DNA of 64,000 nt from Acetatifactor sp. (GCA_022511385.1 JAFLRN010000006.1:1-64000), one strand, 5' to 3'; positions 17,283 to 26,475 are shown, counted from the stretch's first letter. Notes: generated by a model from the letters alone, not told the origin. A program made the numbers and translations.

Positions 17283-17991
17283 GATGCAATTTAAAATGAT
17301 ACGCAGGGAAAATCTGCTCCTGCACAAAAAAGGAGAGATCCACTATATTGGCGGTGCGGAGGTGCTGCCGCCGCCCCTGGAGGTTGACAGGGAAAGCCAA
17401 GTCATCAGTGATCTGGGAACGGAGATCGATGCGGAGGCAAAGGCCATCCTCATTGAGCACAATCTGAGACTTGTGGTATACATAGCAAAGAAATTTGACA
17501 ATACCGGTGTAGGGGTGGAGGATCTGATCTCTATTGGAACCATTGGTTTGATCAAATCCATCAATACCTTTAACCCGGAAAAGAATATTAAGCTTGCCAC
17601 CTATGCCTCCAGATGCATAGAGAATGAAATTTTGATGTATCTTAGAAGAAATAATAAAACCCGGCTGGAGGTGTCCATCGACGAGCCGCTGAATGTGGAC
17701 TGGGATGGCAATGAGCTGCTGTTGTCAGATATTCTGGGAACGGATGAGGATGTGATCTACCGGAATATCGAGAATGAGGTGGAGCGGAAGCTTTTGATGG
17801 GAGCAGTCAGCAAGCTCTCAGACAGGGAAAAGACCATTATCAGGCTTAGGTTTGGACTTGGGACCAGGGACGGCCAGGAGATGACTCAGAAGGAGGTGGC
17901 ATCTCTGCTGGGAATTTCCCAGTCCTACATATCCCGGCTGGAAAAAAAGATCATGCGCCAGCTGAAGAAGGAAATGAGCAGTCATATCTAG
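17242..17991 (+). CDS. sigE: RNA polymerase sigma-E factor, early mother cell (pro-form)
   Basis: Sporulation sigma factor of the sigma-70 family, active in the mother cell after SpoIIGA removes the N-terminus. A pro-region of about 30 residues rich in basic amino acids precedes [15 protein letters not shown], which aligns with the processed start region of Bacillus sigma-E. Region 2 ([19 protein letters not shown]) and region 4 ([16 protein letters not shown]) are intact. The ATG at 17242 overlaps spoIIGA by 41 bp; an ATG at 17254 is the alternative. In most relatives sigG follows directly; here it does not. Confidence 0.95.
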   Translation: MRGYMILKVALPGKMQFKMIRRENLLLHKKGEIHYIGGAEVLPPPLEVDRESQVISDLGTEIDAEAKAILIEHNLRLVVYIAKKFDNTGVGVEDLISIGTIGLIKSINTFNPEKNIKLATYASRCIENEILMYLRRNNKTRLEVSIDEPLNVDWDGNELLLSDILGTDEDVIYRNIENEVERKLLMGAVSKLSDREKTIIRLRFGLGTRDGQEMTQKEVASLLGISQSYISRLEKKIMRQLKKEMSSHI

Positions 17992-18008
17992 TGATTGTGC
18001 AAGTCTGC

Positions 18009-18052
18009 TTACTTTTCACACGTCACCCATACAAGTGACGTGTGAAAAGTAA
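18009..18052. repeat. Palindromic element with TTACTTTTCACAC ends (copy 1)
   Basis: An 18-bp perfect inverted repeat with an 8-nt loop begins 18 bp after the sigE stop codon. Its outer 13 bases, TTACTTTTCACAC, recur at the ends of two other hairpins in this window (27073-27134 and 48018-48098) with different inner sequences. No T-run follows, so a simple terminator role is doubtful. It marks the left edge of the accessory block between sigE and sigG. Confidence 0.8.
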
Positions 18053-18091
18053 CGACATCTGTCATTTTTACGCAAGTCTGTCACTTTAGGC

Positions 18092-18155
18092 TTGGCAAAG
18101 AGGGTATAAATGGGTTATACTTATCACAGGGCGTCTGGCTGTTTGGCGCCCTGTG
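18092..18155 (+). promoter_or_regulatory. Possible promoter and leader hairpin upstream of the 18206 gene
   Basis: TTGGCA at 18092-18097 and TTATAC at 18115-18120 are 17 bp apart. Just after them, CACAGGGCG at 18125-18133 pairs perfectly with 18147-18155, which would place a strong hairpin at the 5' end of the transcript. Confidence 0.4.
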
Positions 18156-18205
18156 TCCGTGTTGTGGGCTATGTGAAATGAGATAAATCTGCGGAGTATA
18201 CATAA

Positions 18206-18508
18206 ATGATCGAGCGTCAAGACATTCTATCCATGGAGTACCTGAAGAAAACAGAGTTCACCGGCAGCCATCAGGGAATGCGCTACCGTCTGGAGGGCGT
18301 ATCCTCGGAGGATGGGAAAAAGCTCAGGGTCACGGTGTGGCCGGAGCCGTTCAATTTTTTTACAACACCTGCAGAGGAAAAGGAGAGCGCAGAGTTTTCC
18401 TTTGACGAGGACGGGGTACAGGATGCCGTGGCGTGGATGAATGACAGACTGTTTGAGGACAAGGACAGATGGGAGAATGCAGGCAGCCGCTGGAACAGCT
18501 ATCAGTAG
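18206..18508 (+). CDS. Small conserved-looking hypothetical protein (100 aa)
   Basis: I do not recognise a named family. The protein is short, soluble and acidic, with no signal peptide or membrane span. It contains WPEPFNFF in the middle and an FDEDGVQDAVAWMND segment that looks helical near the C-terminus. The ATG has GGAG about 9 bp upstream, and codon use matches neighbours. It has its own possible promoter and stands alone between sigE and the VanZ-like gene. Confidence 0.7.
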   Translation: MIERQDILSMEYLKKTEFTGSHQGMRYRLEGVSSEDGKKLRVTVWPEPFNFFTTPAEEKESAEFSFDEDGVQDAVAWMNDRLFEDKDRWENAGSRWNSYQ

Positions 18509-18579
18509 AGGAAAGCTCAGCAGAGGCAGCGCCTGGGTACTGATCTGTCCGGGATGAATCGATATCGGAGAAAACTAAT

Positions 18580-19116
18580 ATGATGAAATATATATACAGG
18601 GATTTGGTTTCCGTAGCGGATTACCTTCCCTATGGTCTGGCGCTGGGGCTCCCCATCGCCCTGATCCTTTTGTGGCTTGTGGGCCGCAGTGGCAATGAGC
18701 GGAAAAAAGGGCTTGTGTCTAAGCTTCCGATCATTGTCTATGCGGTATACCTGGCGATATTGCTTGTGATTACCTTTTTTTCCAGGGAGAGCGGCAGCAG
18801 AGTGGGGGGTATGGATCTGAAGCTGTTTTCCACATGGGGGATCAACACTAGGAACAATGCTTTTGTGGTGGAGAATGTGCTGTTGTTCATTCCGTATGGC
18901 TTTGTGTGCAGTTTGGCTTTTCCATGGGCGCGGAATTTCTTTCGGTGCGCATGGTTTGGGGCCATGACCAGTGTGATGGTGGAACTGCTTCAGCTGATAA
19001 CTGAGAGGGGATATTTTCAGATTGATGATATTTTGACGAATATCCTGGGGACAATTGTGGGATTTTTGATCTATTGGGTGTGTCTGGGGTGGCGGAGACA
19101 TCGTACAGAGAAATGA
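18580..19116 (+). CDS. VanZ-like family membrane protein
   Basis: A 178-aa protein with about five membrane spans and the VanZ-family pattern: NVLLFIPYGF in the middle, then ELLQLITERGYFQIDDILTNILGTIVG. VanZ of enterococcal vancomycin clusters gives low-level teicoplanin resistance, but most VanZ-like proteins in clostridia are of unknown role. No van genes are nearby. Two start codons are adjacent (18580 and 18583), with CGGAG upstream. Confidence 0.8.
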   Translation: MMKYIYRDLVSVADYLPYGLALGLPIALILLWLVGRSGNERKKGLVSKLPIIVYAVYLAILLVITFFSRESGSRVGGMDLKLFSTWGINTRNNAFVVENVLLFIPYGFVCSLAFPWARNFFRCAWFGAMTSVMVELLQLITERGYFQIDDILTNILGTIVGFLIYWVCLGWRRHRTEK

Positions 19117-19249
19117 ATCATACTTTGAGGGAGAAAATAATGTCGCTAAGCAAAGTAGCCGCATTGTTACTGCCAGTTATTGACAAATAATTATATTTAT
19201 GTTACTCTAAATTTACTCTTTGCACTGCATATAAATCTACAGTACAAAC

Positions 19250-19354
19250 TGAACAGACCGTGACGGAACGTTATGGAGTCGGGTCACAGGAGTGACAGTG
19301 GAAGCTTACATCCACGGGACAGTAGCTGCTAATACTGGTCGTGGGTGTTTTTTT
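19250..19354 (+). ncRNA. NiCo (czcD-type) riboswitch with overlapping terminator
   Basis: The leader of the cation-exporter gene folds as several short helices: GTCAC/GTGAC at 19284-19298, GTGG/CCAC near 19299-19314, and a last stem (CATCCACG with CGTGGGTG) that ends in a run of seven Ts. The joining segments GACGG, GGAGTC and GGGACAG resemble the conserved parts of the NiCo riboswitch, which senses Ni2+ or Co2+ and controls CDF exporters by preventing termination. The call rests on this motif memory and on the gene downstream. Confidence 0.72.
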
Positions 19355-19436
19355 GTACCTTTTCAAAAGGCATTCTTCTAAAAACCCCACATATATTGGT
19401 GTCATAGAGCTATCTTACATTTCGGAGGTAACTACT

Positions 19437-20357
19437 GTGAAGGAAAACGAAACAATGGCAAAAGAGTCCGCAAGGTCGGAGCAAGATTTTCAGAAGGTGG
19501 CTGAAAGGGTAGCAACGGTGACCATTTTGGGAAATCTGATACTGTCCGTTTTCAAGCTTATGGCCGGTATTGTGGCGCGGTCCAATGCCATGGTTAGTGA
19601 CGCAGTTCATTCCGCATCGGATGTGTTCAGCACATTTGTGGTCATGATTGGGATCAAGCTCGCCTCAAAGGAAGCGGATAAAGAGCATCCCTATGGGCAT
19701 GAGCGTTTGGAATGCGTGGCGGCTATTATATTGGCAATGGTTCTTTTTATAACAGGACTTGGAATAGGGATAGAAGCGTTGAAAAATGTCTTTTCAGGCA
19801 GTTATAACGACCTTCAGGTGCCTGGATGTTTTGCGCTGGCTGCAGCGATCGTGTCCATTGTCTGTAAGGAAGGAATGTACTGGTATACAAGATATTATGC
19901 CAGGAGAATCGATTCCAGCGCCCTGCTGGCGGATGCATGGCATCATCGTTCGGATGCATTATCTTCAGTGGGCGCTATGATAGGAATCGGGGGAGCAAGG
20001 CTTGGTTTTCCAATCATGGATTCTGTTGCCAGTTTGGTGATTTTTGGATTTATTGCGAAAGCGGCATTTGATATTTTCAAAGATGCCGTGGATAAGATGG
20101 TGGATCATTCCTGTGATGAGGAAACAGAAAACCAAATATATGAATGTGTTATGAAAACTCAGGAAGTAAGAGGAATAGACTCGCTTCATACGCGCATTTT
20201 TGGAAATAAAATCTATGTGGATATAGAAATACAGGTAGACGGTTCCTATACCCTGATAAAATCCCATGAAATTGCAGAAGAGGTGCATGAGAGTATTGAA
20301 AAGAATTTTCCGAAGATCAAGCATATCATGGTACATGTAAATCCAGATCCTAACTGA
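19437..20357 (+). CDS. Cation diffusion facilitator (CDF) family exporter
   Basis: Membrane exporter of divalent metal ions driven by the proton gradient. Six hydrophobic segments are present, with SDAVHSASDVFS in span 2 and ADAWHHRSDALSS in span 5; the Asp and His residues of these two motifs form the transport site. A cytoplasmic C-terminal domain with GIDSLHTRIFGNKIYVDI follows. The GTG at 19437 is eight bases after CGGAGGT and gives 306 aa; upstream codons run into the riboswitch terminator. The riboswitch suggests Ni2+ or Co2+ as physiological substrates. Confidence 0.9.
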   Translation: MKENETMAKESARSEQDFQKVAERVATVTILGNLILSVFKLMAGIVARSNAMVSDAVHSASDVFSTFVVMIGIKLASKEADKEHPYGHERLECVAAIILAMVLFITGLGIGIEALKNVFSGSYNDLQVPGCFALAAAIVSIVCKEGMYWYTRYYARRIDSSALLADAWHHRSDALSSVGAMIGIGGARLGFPIMDSVASLVIFGFIAKAAFDIFKDAVDKMVDHSCDEETENQIYECVMKTQEVRGIDSLHTRIFGNKIYVDIEIQVDGSYTLIKSHEIAEEVHESIEKNFPKIKHIMVHVNPDPN

Positions 20358-20531
20358 ACTTATCTTGCATGCTGCATACATAGCGTACTAAAGAATATTG
20401 AGAAATAAGGTGTAATTTATGCCTGCGAGAGAAAAATGCATGCCGGTATTTACGGGTTCATCAAACGGGTGAGGGGATATCCATACTATAATTTTTAAAC
20501 GGTAAGTTGAAGTTTTAAGGGGATGTTATTT

Positions 20532-21566
20532 ATGAAGTTTTCATATTTAGAAGCTGCCCATAGAGTGTGGGATGATATTCTTGTGATTGGGAAAACCATA
20601 GAACGGGACAACAAGAAATACCATATTATTGGAATGACTTTATGTGGCGAAGCGGAATTGTATATTATTGAGCCGTACACGGAACCGGAGGATTGCATCC
20701 CCACCAAAAGGGGTATCCGCAATCAAAGAAAAACTCTGAAAGAAAACAGAGGAAGCAGCAGAAGAGAAGATACTTATTTACATTGCAGTGAATTCTATAT
20801 AGGTAATCAACGGCTGCAGGCGCAGAGCGGTTCGGGTGGATCATTAAGATATTCGACAGAGAATTATGAGGAAATTCAGCTGTTCTTTGACATGCTTCGT
20901 GCCGGCTGGATCGTTCCTGAATGGTTAAAGAATGAAGAATGGGATAATTTGCAGCTTGTTACTTTAGTCTTTGCAGATGTAAAGAAGCTGCCGGAATATT
21001 CACCGGAAATGCCTATCATCATTAAGCACAGACCCAATTCTATCCAGCACATACTTGAAAAAACAGTTACTTTGACCGTTGGGAAAAGCCGTTCTTTCAG
21101 TTTCGTAGATTCTTACGGGGATAAAGTACAGTGCTTTATAAACAATGTTACATTAATAGATGTGTGGAAAGATACGGAAGAACAATTAAAGCAACGATTA
21201 AGCGACACGAAATATACGACACAGTTTTCTGAGGAACAATTACAGGAGATAAAAGAACATTGCTATAAAGCACTTCAGCAAAGCTGTTCAAAAGGAACGT
21301 ACTATATCGGTATAGAGTATGAATGCAGCAAAGATATAAGTTTACAATTCTATTCCAAAGAATTTTTAAAGTCAGTTCCTGTAACACATAAGGGTAGTTC
21401 CAGTTTCCTTATGATGAGTTTAAAGCCTGACAAAGAGCTGGGAACACATAATCTTCCGCTGAAAGGCTGCGTGATCCAGACAGCGGTTTCTCCAGATACG
21501 GTTACGATTCCTGCGGAGCTTTTTTCATATTTTGAGAAAATACCGGAATGGGAGGAAAAGGTATAG
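20532..21566 (+). CDS. Hypothetical protein (344 aa)
   Basis: Not recognised. Soluble, mixed alpha/beta character, no signal peptide or membrane span. The first 70 residues (AAHRVWDDILVIGKTIERD) look like a small domain separate from the rest; the middle (HCSEFYIGNQRLQAQSGSGG) is polar. The ATG at 20532 has AAGGGGA at good distance; an ATG at 20523 is too close to it. A/T content is higher than in the dcw genes, which fits an accessory origin. It stands alone between the exporter and a broken flavoprotein gene. Confidence 0.65.
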   Translation: MKFSYLEAAHRVWDDILVIGKTIERDNKKYHIIGMTLCGEAELYIIEPYTEPEDCIPTKRGIRNQRKTLKENRGSSRREDTYLHCSEFYIGNQRLQAQSGSGGSLRYSTENYEEIQLFFDMLRAGWIVPEWLKNEEWDNLQLVTLVFADVKKLPEYSPEMPIIIKHRPNSIQHILEKTVTLTVGKSRSFSFVDSYGDKVQCFINNVTLIDVWKDTEEQLKQRLSDTKYTTQFSEEQLQEIKEHCYKALQQSCSKGTYYIGIEYECSKDISLQFYSKEFLKSVPVTHKGSSSFLMMSLKPDKELGTHNLPLKGCVIQTAVSPDTVTIPAELFSYFEKIPEWEEKV

Positions 21567-21659
21567 GAAGAATGTGCCGGGCAGACGGAATCAGTATATG
21601 AAAGAGGAAACATAGTATGAAAGAAGTTTTACTTGTATTATTGAAGTGGAGCTCACAAA

Positions 21660-22382
21660 ATGTATGATGTAATAGTAGTTGGAGCCGGACCAACCGGCTC
21701 CACCGCTGCAAAGGTATTAGCGGGAAATGGCTATAAGGTTTTGTTAGCTGAAAAGTTCAAATTACCACGGTATAAATCCTGTTCAGGACAACTAATTAAG
21801 AAAACGCTTGATCTGGTGCAAATGTATTTTGGTGAAGCTGTCCCTGCGTCTACAATGTGTACGCCGACTGAAAATTGTGGTATGGTTTTTACTAACGATA
21901 AAGGCAAGGAATACCGCTTTGAGCAACCGGATTTATCAGAGTATGACGCATAGTTTAATGTAAAAGACGGTCATTTGGTGCTGGGCATATCTGTGAAAGA
22001 CACAAGCAAAATAGATCTCTATTACCAAATTTTTATTGTTTATATGAGAGAGCACCATAGGCTGCATATCGAAAAGCAGATTAAAACCGATAAATGGCTT
22101 AGGCCGCATATTCTTCCCGGCTGCAATATAGATTACGGCGTTGGGCGCGTATTATTTGCGGGTGAGATCGCCGGATTTCTTAACCCTATGGGTGAGGGGA
22201 TTTCTGCCGGAATGGAAAGCGGATATTGTGCAGCACAAGCCATTATGCAGCACTTTGACGATTTGGAAATGATATATGCAGACTACAAAGAAAGAACAAA
22301 GCCCTTGCATAATTACATGAAACGGCAATGGAACTTTGTCGCTGGAATAGCTGATACATTTAGTGAGATGAAACTAAAATAA
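21660..22382 (+). pseudogene. Broken FAD-dependent oxidoreductase (geranylgeranyl-reductase type)
   Basis: The first part encodes YDVIVVGAGPTGSTAAKVLA, a Rossmann dinucleotide-binding motif, and a KSCSGQLIKKTLD segment typical of geranylgeranyl-reductase-like flavoproteins. After 97 codons a TAG at 21951-21953 stops it, and the same frame continues at once with FNVKDGHLVLGISVKD and, later, VLFAGEIAGFLNPMGEGIS, the C-terminal FAD site. The stop is likely a former Trp codon. The two parts total about 240 codons, shorter than intact relatives (about 350), so an internal deletion also seems likely. Confidence 0.8.
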
Positions 22383-22389
22383 AAAAAGA

Positions 22390-22434
22390 ACGGGGCGCGG
22401 CAGCTACATAAGGCCACCGCGCCCCGTCTTTTTT
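22390..22434 (+). terminator. Rho-independent terminator after the broken flavoprotein gene
   Basis: The stem CGGGGCGCGG with its perfect complement, separated by a 16-nt loop, runs into TCTTTTTT. Confidence 0.9.
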
Positions 22435-22453
22435 GGGTGCAGTTTGGTAAATC

Positions 22454-22567
22454 TGTTACGCAGTAGAAAGCCGATTTTGAGGGGACAGGTATAAATTCCT
22501 GCCCCTACCACAAACGCGCAGGGAAAGCCGCTTGCAGCAAGCCCTATTTAGCCTGTACTGCGTAACA
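22454..22567. repeat. Nested palindrome with TGTTACGCAGTA ends
   Basis: TGTTACGCAGTA at 22454-22465 is perfectly complementary to 22556-22567. Inside it, AGGGG-ACAGG pairs with CCTG-CCCCT around 22479-22506, and a GGG...GCCG/GCAAGCCC hairpin lies near 22521-22544. The 114-bp unit folds as a multi-branched structure in the gap between two converging genes. It could be a small mobile palindromic element; no coding potential is seen. Confidence 0.6.
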
Positions 22568-22619
22568 TGGCACGCTTTTTTCTCATGCGCTTCGCGGCCT
22601 GTTTCCGATAAATCTATGT

Positions 22620-23750
22620 TTAATCCCCGGTAGGAACATACGGTAGAAACTCAAAATAATCCATATTGACAACCGCAGTCCGAACACTTCCGTCTTGTGC
22701 ATAGTTAATGACATTAAAGATGTTCTCTACAGGGTCGTATTTCACAATAATTGCAAGGGCGGCTACTGAAACATCTATATTAAAATCTGCTTCCAAGTCT
22801 CTCTCTTTGATAAATCCATTCTCAATAACACCATTGTTACTGCGATAAATTATAACCCTTTCCACACCATCGTTATACATACAGTTACAAACCAATTCCA
22901 TAATTCCGTCATTATCAAGATCAACACTGTATGCCTCTGGATCATAGTCTGTACCAAGGGGACCAAATGTTTCTGCTATACACTGCGTTTTGCCGTCTAT
23001 TTCTGTATAGTAGTACCAAATGTAAAAATTCGGAGTGCTTTCTTCAACCCTAACATAATATCCGTCGAAGCCAAGAATATCGGTAAATGTATGTTCTGTT
23101 GGTTCATTAGTATTCGTGGAATTATTAGCACTAATTACCGTATCAAGAAGGTTATAAATACAATCAGGGTCGTTTGAACGGCTAAGCAACTGATAAAACA
23201 CACCATCATACTCAAATAATGCGCCATATACATATTCAGATTCTGGTGTGGGTTCTTTCTGATACAGGTTTACAAGGACATTGCCATATTGAAGTGTATC
23301 AAATACCTCAGAGGAATAGTCATTTTCTATCTGTCTTTGAAAAGAGCAGTTCAAAACAAGGGAATAATCGGGATAATCTGCTGTCACGGATAAGGTATCC
23401 CAGTTGGAAGTATCGTGAATATCTTTATTTTCTAAATGGCTTAGTTTGATAGTTGCAGCTTCGGAGTCCGACAGCACAAGATTTTCAACGAGGAGTGTTC
23501 CCTCATAAAGAGAAGAAATTTGTTCGATATTATCTATCGTTTCTATTGCAAGCCGATTATCAACATTAGCTTCGTTTGTTCGATTAAAAAAAAATATGCC
23601 GCCAATAACAAGGCATAAACAAGCTACCATAGCTCCCCATTTGAGCCAACCATTCTTTTTCTTCTTCAGCTTTGTTTGAGCTTTCTCGATAAATTGATTA
23701 TCGACATTGGTAATGCTGTTATACAGCTTTGAGGTTTCTTTTTCTTTCAT
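22620..23750 (-). CDS. Putative anti-sigma factor / membrane-anchored protein (ECF partner 1)
   Basis: A 376-aa protein with a basic cytoplasmic N-terminus of about 33 residues (NVDNQFIEKAQTKLKKKK), one membrane span at about 36-55, and a large extracytoplasmic part with no recognised domain. A stretch reading VDLDNDGIMELVC resembles a calcium-binding-like loop. It overlaps the 3' end of the ECF sigma gene by 4 bp, so translation is coupled, the usual arrangement for a sigma factor and its membrane anti-sigma. The same topology appears in the partner protein at 31295. Function is inferred from this pairing. Confidence 0.7.
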   Translation of the reverse strand: MKEKETSKLYNSITNVDNQFIEKAQTKLKKKKNGWLKWGAMVACLCLVIGGIFFFNRTNEANVDNRLAIETIDNIEQISSLYEGTLLVENLVLSDSEAATIKLSHLENKDIHDTSNWDTLSVTADYPDYSLVLNCSFQRQIENDYSSEVFDTLQYGNVLVNLYQKEPTPESEYVYGALFEYDGVFYQLLSRSNDPDCIYNLLDTVISANNSTNTNEPTEHTFTDILGFDGYYVRVEESTPNFYIWYYYTEIDGKTQCIAETFGPLGTDYDPEAYSVDLDNDGIMELVCNCMYNDGVERVIIYRSNNGVIENGFIKERDLEADFNIDVSVAALAIIVKYDPVENIFNVINYAQDGSVRTAVVNMDYFEFLPYVPTGD

Positions 23751-24304
23751 AGGTAGTAGCCCTCCTGTTCAAGTTTGGATTTTAGACTTTTCCTAAGTCG
23801 ATACATTTTCTTCGCCATATTTGCCGGGGACGTACCGCTTTCCTGTGCAAGCGTATTTACTGCTTCGCCATTCCAATAACGGCGCATGAAAAGAATACAG
23901 TCATTCTGCGGCAATGACGCAAGCCATACATTGATGACTTCGGTCAGCTCTTGTTCTTCAATTTGGTGTTCAACAGTAGCGGGGGACGGTATGCAGTCCT
24001 CCAACTCATTTAGAAGCTGCTCTATACCCGCATAGCGTTTTTGGCGGTGGTTTTTCTTCCAAAGATCAAAGGCAATATTTCGGACTACTTTACCAAGCCA
24101 TGCGCCAAGTTTGTCGGGTTTCTGTGGCGGTATTGAGTTCCAAGCCCGCAAATATGTATCATTTACACATTCGTCTGCGTCAGCACTTATTGACAGTATG
24201 TTTAGTGCTATGCCGTGGCAAAAGGCTCCGTATTTCGTTGCTGTTTCCGAAATTGCAGCTTCATCACGCTTAAAATATAAGCTAATAATTTGTAAGTCCT
24301 CCAT
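23747..24304 (-). CDS. ECF-type RNA polymerase sigma factor (copy 1)
   Basis: A 185-aa group IV sigma factor with region 2 (ECVNDTYLRAWNSIPPQKPDKL then WLGKVVRNIAFDLW) and region 4 (LPQNDCILFMRRYW then GTSPANMAKKMYRLRKSL). The start ATG at 24304 follows AAAGGAGG; the open frame extends 15 codons further without support. It is close in sequence to the sigma factor at 30741 (shared YGAFCH/YN, ECVNDTY, RAWN, KRYAG, NELEDCIPSP-like stretches). Expected to direct RNA polymerase to genes controlled by the coupled membrane protein. Confidence 0.9.
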   Translation of the reverse strand: MEDLQIISLYFKRDEAAISETATKYGAFCHGIALNILSISADADECVNDTYLRAWNSIPPQKPDKLGAWLGKVVRNIAFDLWKKNHRQKRYAGIEQLLNELEDCIPSPATVEHQIEEQELTEVINVWLASLPQNDCILFMRRYWNGEAVNTLAQESGTSPANMAKKMYRLRKSLKSKLEQEGYYL

Positions 24305-24392
24305 TTCAAGCCTCCTTTCCGCAAGAATTATTATCTTGAAAGCTTTCACTTATAAAGACGACATTTCAGGAATGATATTCCCTGTGCTTTTA

Positions 24393-25685
24393 CTAAAGGG
24401 GAAAAGATACCTTAAAAGTGCATCCGCCACCAGGAGTATCAGATAATGTGATAGTTCCGTTGTGCATTTCTACTAATTCTCTTGCAATACTTAGGCCAAG
24501 GCCAAAGTGATCCCGTTGTGTCCTTGATTTGTCGGCACAATAAAATCGGTCATAGATAAAAGGCTTATCTTCATCTTTAATTCCCACACCGTGGTCAATC
24601 ACATAAAAAGAAAAAATATTTTTCTTCACGTCCGCCCCCAGTTGTATTTCTGAACCGGACGGGGAGTAATTGATAGCATTGTCTATCAGTATTTCAAGGA
24701 TCTGGGATATCCGCTCTTCATCTGCCGTAAGGGTCGGCAATAATTCATCGTTCATATCCAGCTTTAAGTGTAAATTGTTGAAACTGCAATGCGGTTCAAC
24801 CTTTTCATATAACGAAATAAGCAGGTTGTCCGCATTGATCTTTATTTTGTTAAGCGTCCATGTATGTGCATCTATGGACGATAACAGCAATAGGTTTTGG
24901 ATTAGTTTGGACATCCGCATACATTCCAGGTTGATGATATCCGTAGACTTTTTTATATCATCGGGAAGTTTATCCTTACGCCCGATCAGCTCCGAAGAAG
25001 TCAGGATCGTGGCGAGGGGAGCCTTTAACTCATGGGATACGGCAGCGATAAACTCCTTTTGACCCTGCATTGCACTTTCCGTTGGCGCTACTGCTTTGCG
25101 GATTAAGTATCTTGAAAGAAGCAGAATAGCTGCAAAGGCAATCAGCCATATAGCAATATAAAATAGGAGATGTTCTTTCAGGAAAAAGAAAGTATTGTCC
25201 ACAGCAGAAAAGCAGTATAGTTGGTAAAGTTCTCCATTGTTTGTGGCAATATCAGCCTGAATCCCATAATAGAGACCTTTTCCGCCTGAAGAAATGGTGA
25301 AAGTACCGCTTTGGGTACTGTGGATGTTGTCATCATAGCTGGATGTACTTGTCACTTTTCTTAATTCTGCAGAAAAAGCATTCATTAAGTTTTCCATATC
25401 ATCTGTATCTGGAGAAATACTCTGATAAAGAAGGGTATTGTCATTTCCCCTCCACTGGAGGATAAGATCATTTGAATTCTCCATTGCTTTCAGTGTATCA
25501 ATATAATCATCAGTGCTTTCCAGTTGATAGACTAAGAGCGTTGTCATTCGTTCAAAATAATGTTTCTGTGACTCTCTCTCTGATAGTATTGCATCATGGA
25601 TAAAAAGGGAAAAGGCCAGTGTAAAGATTACCATGATGCACAAGACAAACAGGAAAGAAAGTCGTTTTTTAAGTTTTTTCATCAT
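24393..25685 (-). CDS. Sensor histidine kinase
   Basis: A 430-aa membrane kinase with two spans (about 9-30 and 173-192) enclosing an extracytoplasmic sensor of about 140 residues. It then has a HisKA domain with AVSHELKAPL (His218) and a HATPase domain with NAINYSP, DHGVGIKDED and GLGLSIA. It pairs with the response regulator upstream, which it overlaps by 17 bp. The ATG at 25685 follows GGAGG by six bases. Beside an FtsX-type ABC operon this arrangement resembles peptide-antibiotic sensing modules (BceS, VncS), although here the sensor is large. Confidence 0.93.
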   Translation of the reverse strand: MMKKLKKRLSFLFVLCIMVIFTLAFSLFIHDAILSERESQKHYFERMTTLLVYQLESTDDYIDTLKAMENSNDLILQWRGNDNTLLYQSISPDTDDMENLMNAFSAELRKVTSTSSYDDNIHSTQSGTFTISSGGKGLYYGIQADIATNNGELYQLYCFSAVDNTFFFLKEHLLFYIAIWLIAFAAILLLSRYLIRKAVAPTESAMQGQKEFIAAVSHELKAPLATILTSSELIGRKDKLPDDIKKSTDIINLECMRMSKLIQNLLLLSSIDAHTWTLNKIKINADNLLISLYEKVEPHCSFNNLHLKLDMNDELLPTLTADEERISQILEILIDNAINYSPSGSEIQLGADVKKNIFSFYVIDHGVGIKDEDKPFIYDRFYCADKSRTQRDHFGLGLSIARELVEMHNGTITLSDTPGGGCTFKVSFPL

Positions 25686-26364
25686 CTGCTGCCTCCAAAA
25701 TATATCCGGATCCATAAATAGAGCGGATGCGGCATCTGCTGTGTAGCTGCTTTAATCTCTTTCTCAAAAAATAGATGTAATTATCCACGTTTCCTGGCTC
25801 AATACTGGCGGCAGTTCCCCAAGCCTTCTGCAGAAGCTGCTCTCTGGAAAAAATGGTCCCAGTAGAGGATAAAAAGGCACTGAGCAAGTGAAATTCCCTT
25901 GCGGTAAGCAGGAGGGAGACATCATTACAACACAGCTGCTGGTTTGCCAGGTTCAGTGAAATATCTTCAAAGTGTAGTGTGGAATCTTCCGTAAGCTGCG
26001 GGGAACGGCGTAGTAAGGCACGTATGCGGGCAGACAGCTCCTGGATGTGAAACGGTTTTACAAGGTAATCGTCTGCGCCGCAGTCCAGCCCCTCGATCCG
26101 GTCATTCAGTTCCGACATCCCAGTGATGACGATAACAGGAGTCTGAATATTCTTCCTGCGCATCGCTTTTATGAGGGATAGCCCGTCTATGACCGGCAAC
26201 ATACGGTCTATGATGGCCAGGTCGTAGGAATGGTCTGGAGAGAAAGCATACATAAAAGCATCATCACCGGTATTGCACACATCAACGACAAACCCTTCTT
26301 CTGAAAGGTGCTGTTTTATAGCATCACACAAATTAAGGTCATCTTCCACTAATAACAGGTTCAT
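25669..26364 (-). CDS. OmpR/PhoB-family response regulator
   Basis: A 231-aa regulator with a receiver domain (VEDDLNLCD, phosphorylated Asp53 in IIDRMLP, Lys in YLVKPF) and a winged-helix domain ending IRSIYGSGYILE. It is transcribed away from the lipoprotein-ABC operon, with the kinase gene following. Direct and inverted repeats in the divergent gap are the likely binding sites. Confidence 0.95.
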   Translation of the reverse strand: MNLLLVEDDLNLCDAIKQHLSEEGFVVDVCNTGDDAFMYAFSPDHSYDLAIIDRMLPVIDGLSLIKAMRRKNIQTPVIVITGMSELNDRIEGLDCGADDYLVKPFHIQELSARIRALLRRSPQLTEDSTLHFEDISLNLANQQLCCNDVSLLLTAREFHLLSAFLSSTGTIFSREQLLQKAWGTAASIEPGNVDNYIYFLRKRLKQLHSRCRIRSIYGSGYILEAADDEKT

Positions 26365-26416
26365 ATCACATGCTCCATATTTTCTATACTTATATGTCCT
26401 ATTATATCAATTAAAG

Positions 26417-26475
26417 TTCTAAAAATCTTCTAAAAAGAGACGTAAAAAAATGATTTCCTTCCAAGATTTTTAGAA
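26417..26475. promoter_or_regulatory. Predicted response-regulator operator (TTCTAAAAA repeats)
   Basis: TTCTAAAAATC at 26417-26427 and TTCTAAAAAGA at 26428-26438 form an 11-bp-period direct repeat, the pattern bound by OmpR/PhoB dimers. A third copy lies inverted at 26463-26475 (AAGATTTTTAGAA), where the -35 of the rightward promoter would be (TACAAT at 26487-26492 as -10). The direct repeat also lies just upstream of a leftward TATAAT (complement of 26401-26406). Both divergent operons could be controlled from here. Confidence 0.6.

Noticed and set aside
18580-19116. Glycopeptide-resistance locus suggested by the VanZ-like gene
   Set aside because: No vanHAX, vanY or VanRS genes are adjacent; VanZ-like proteins are widespread without resistance clusters.
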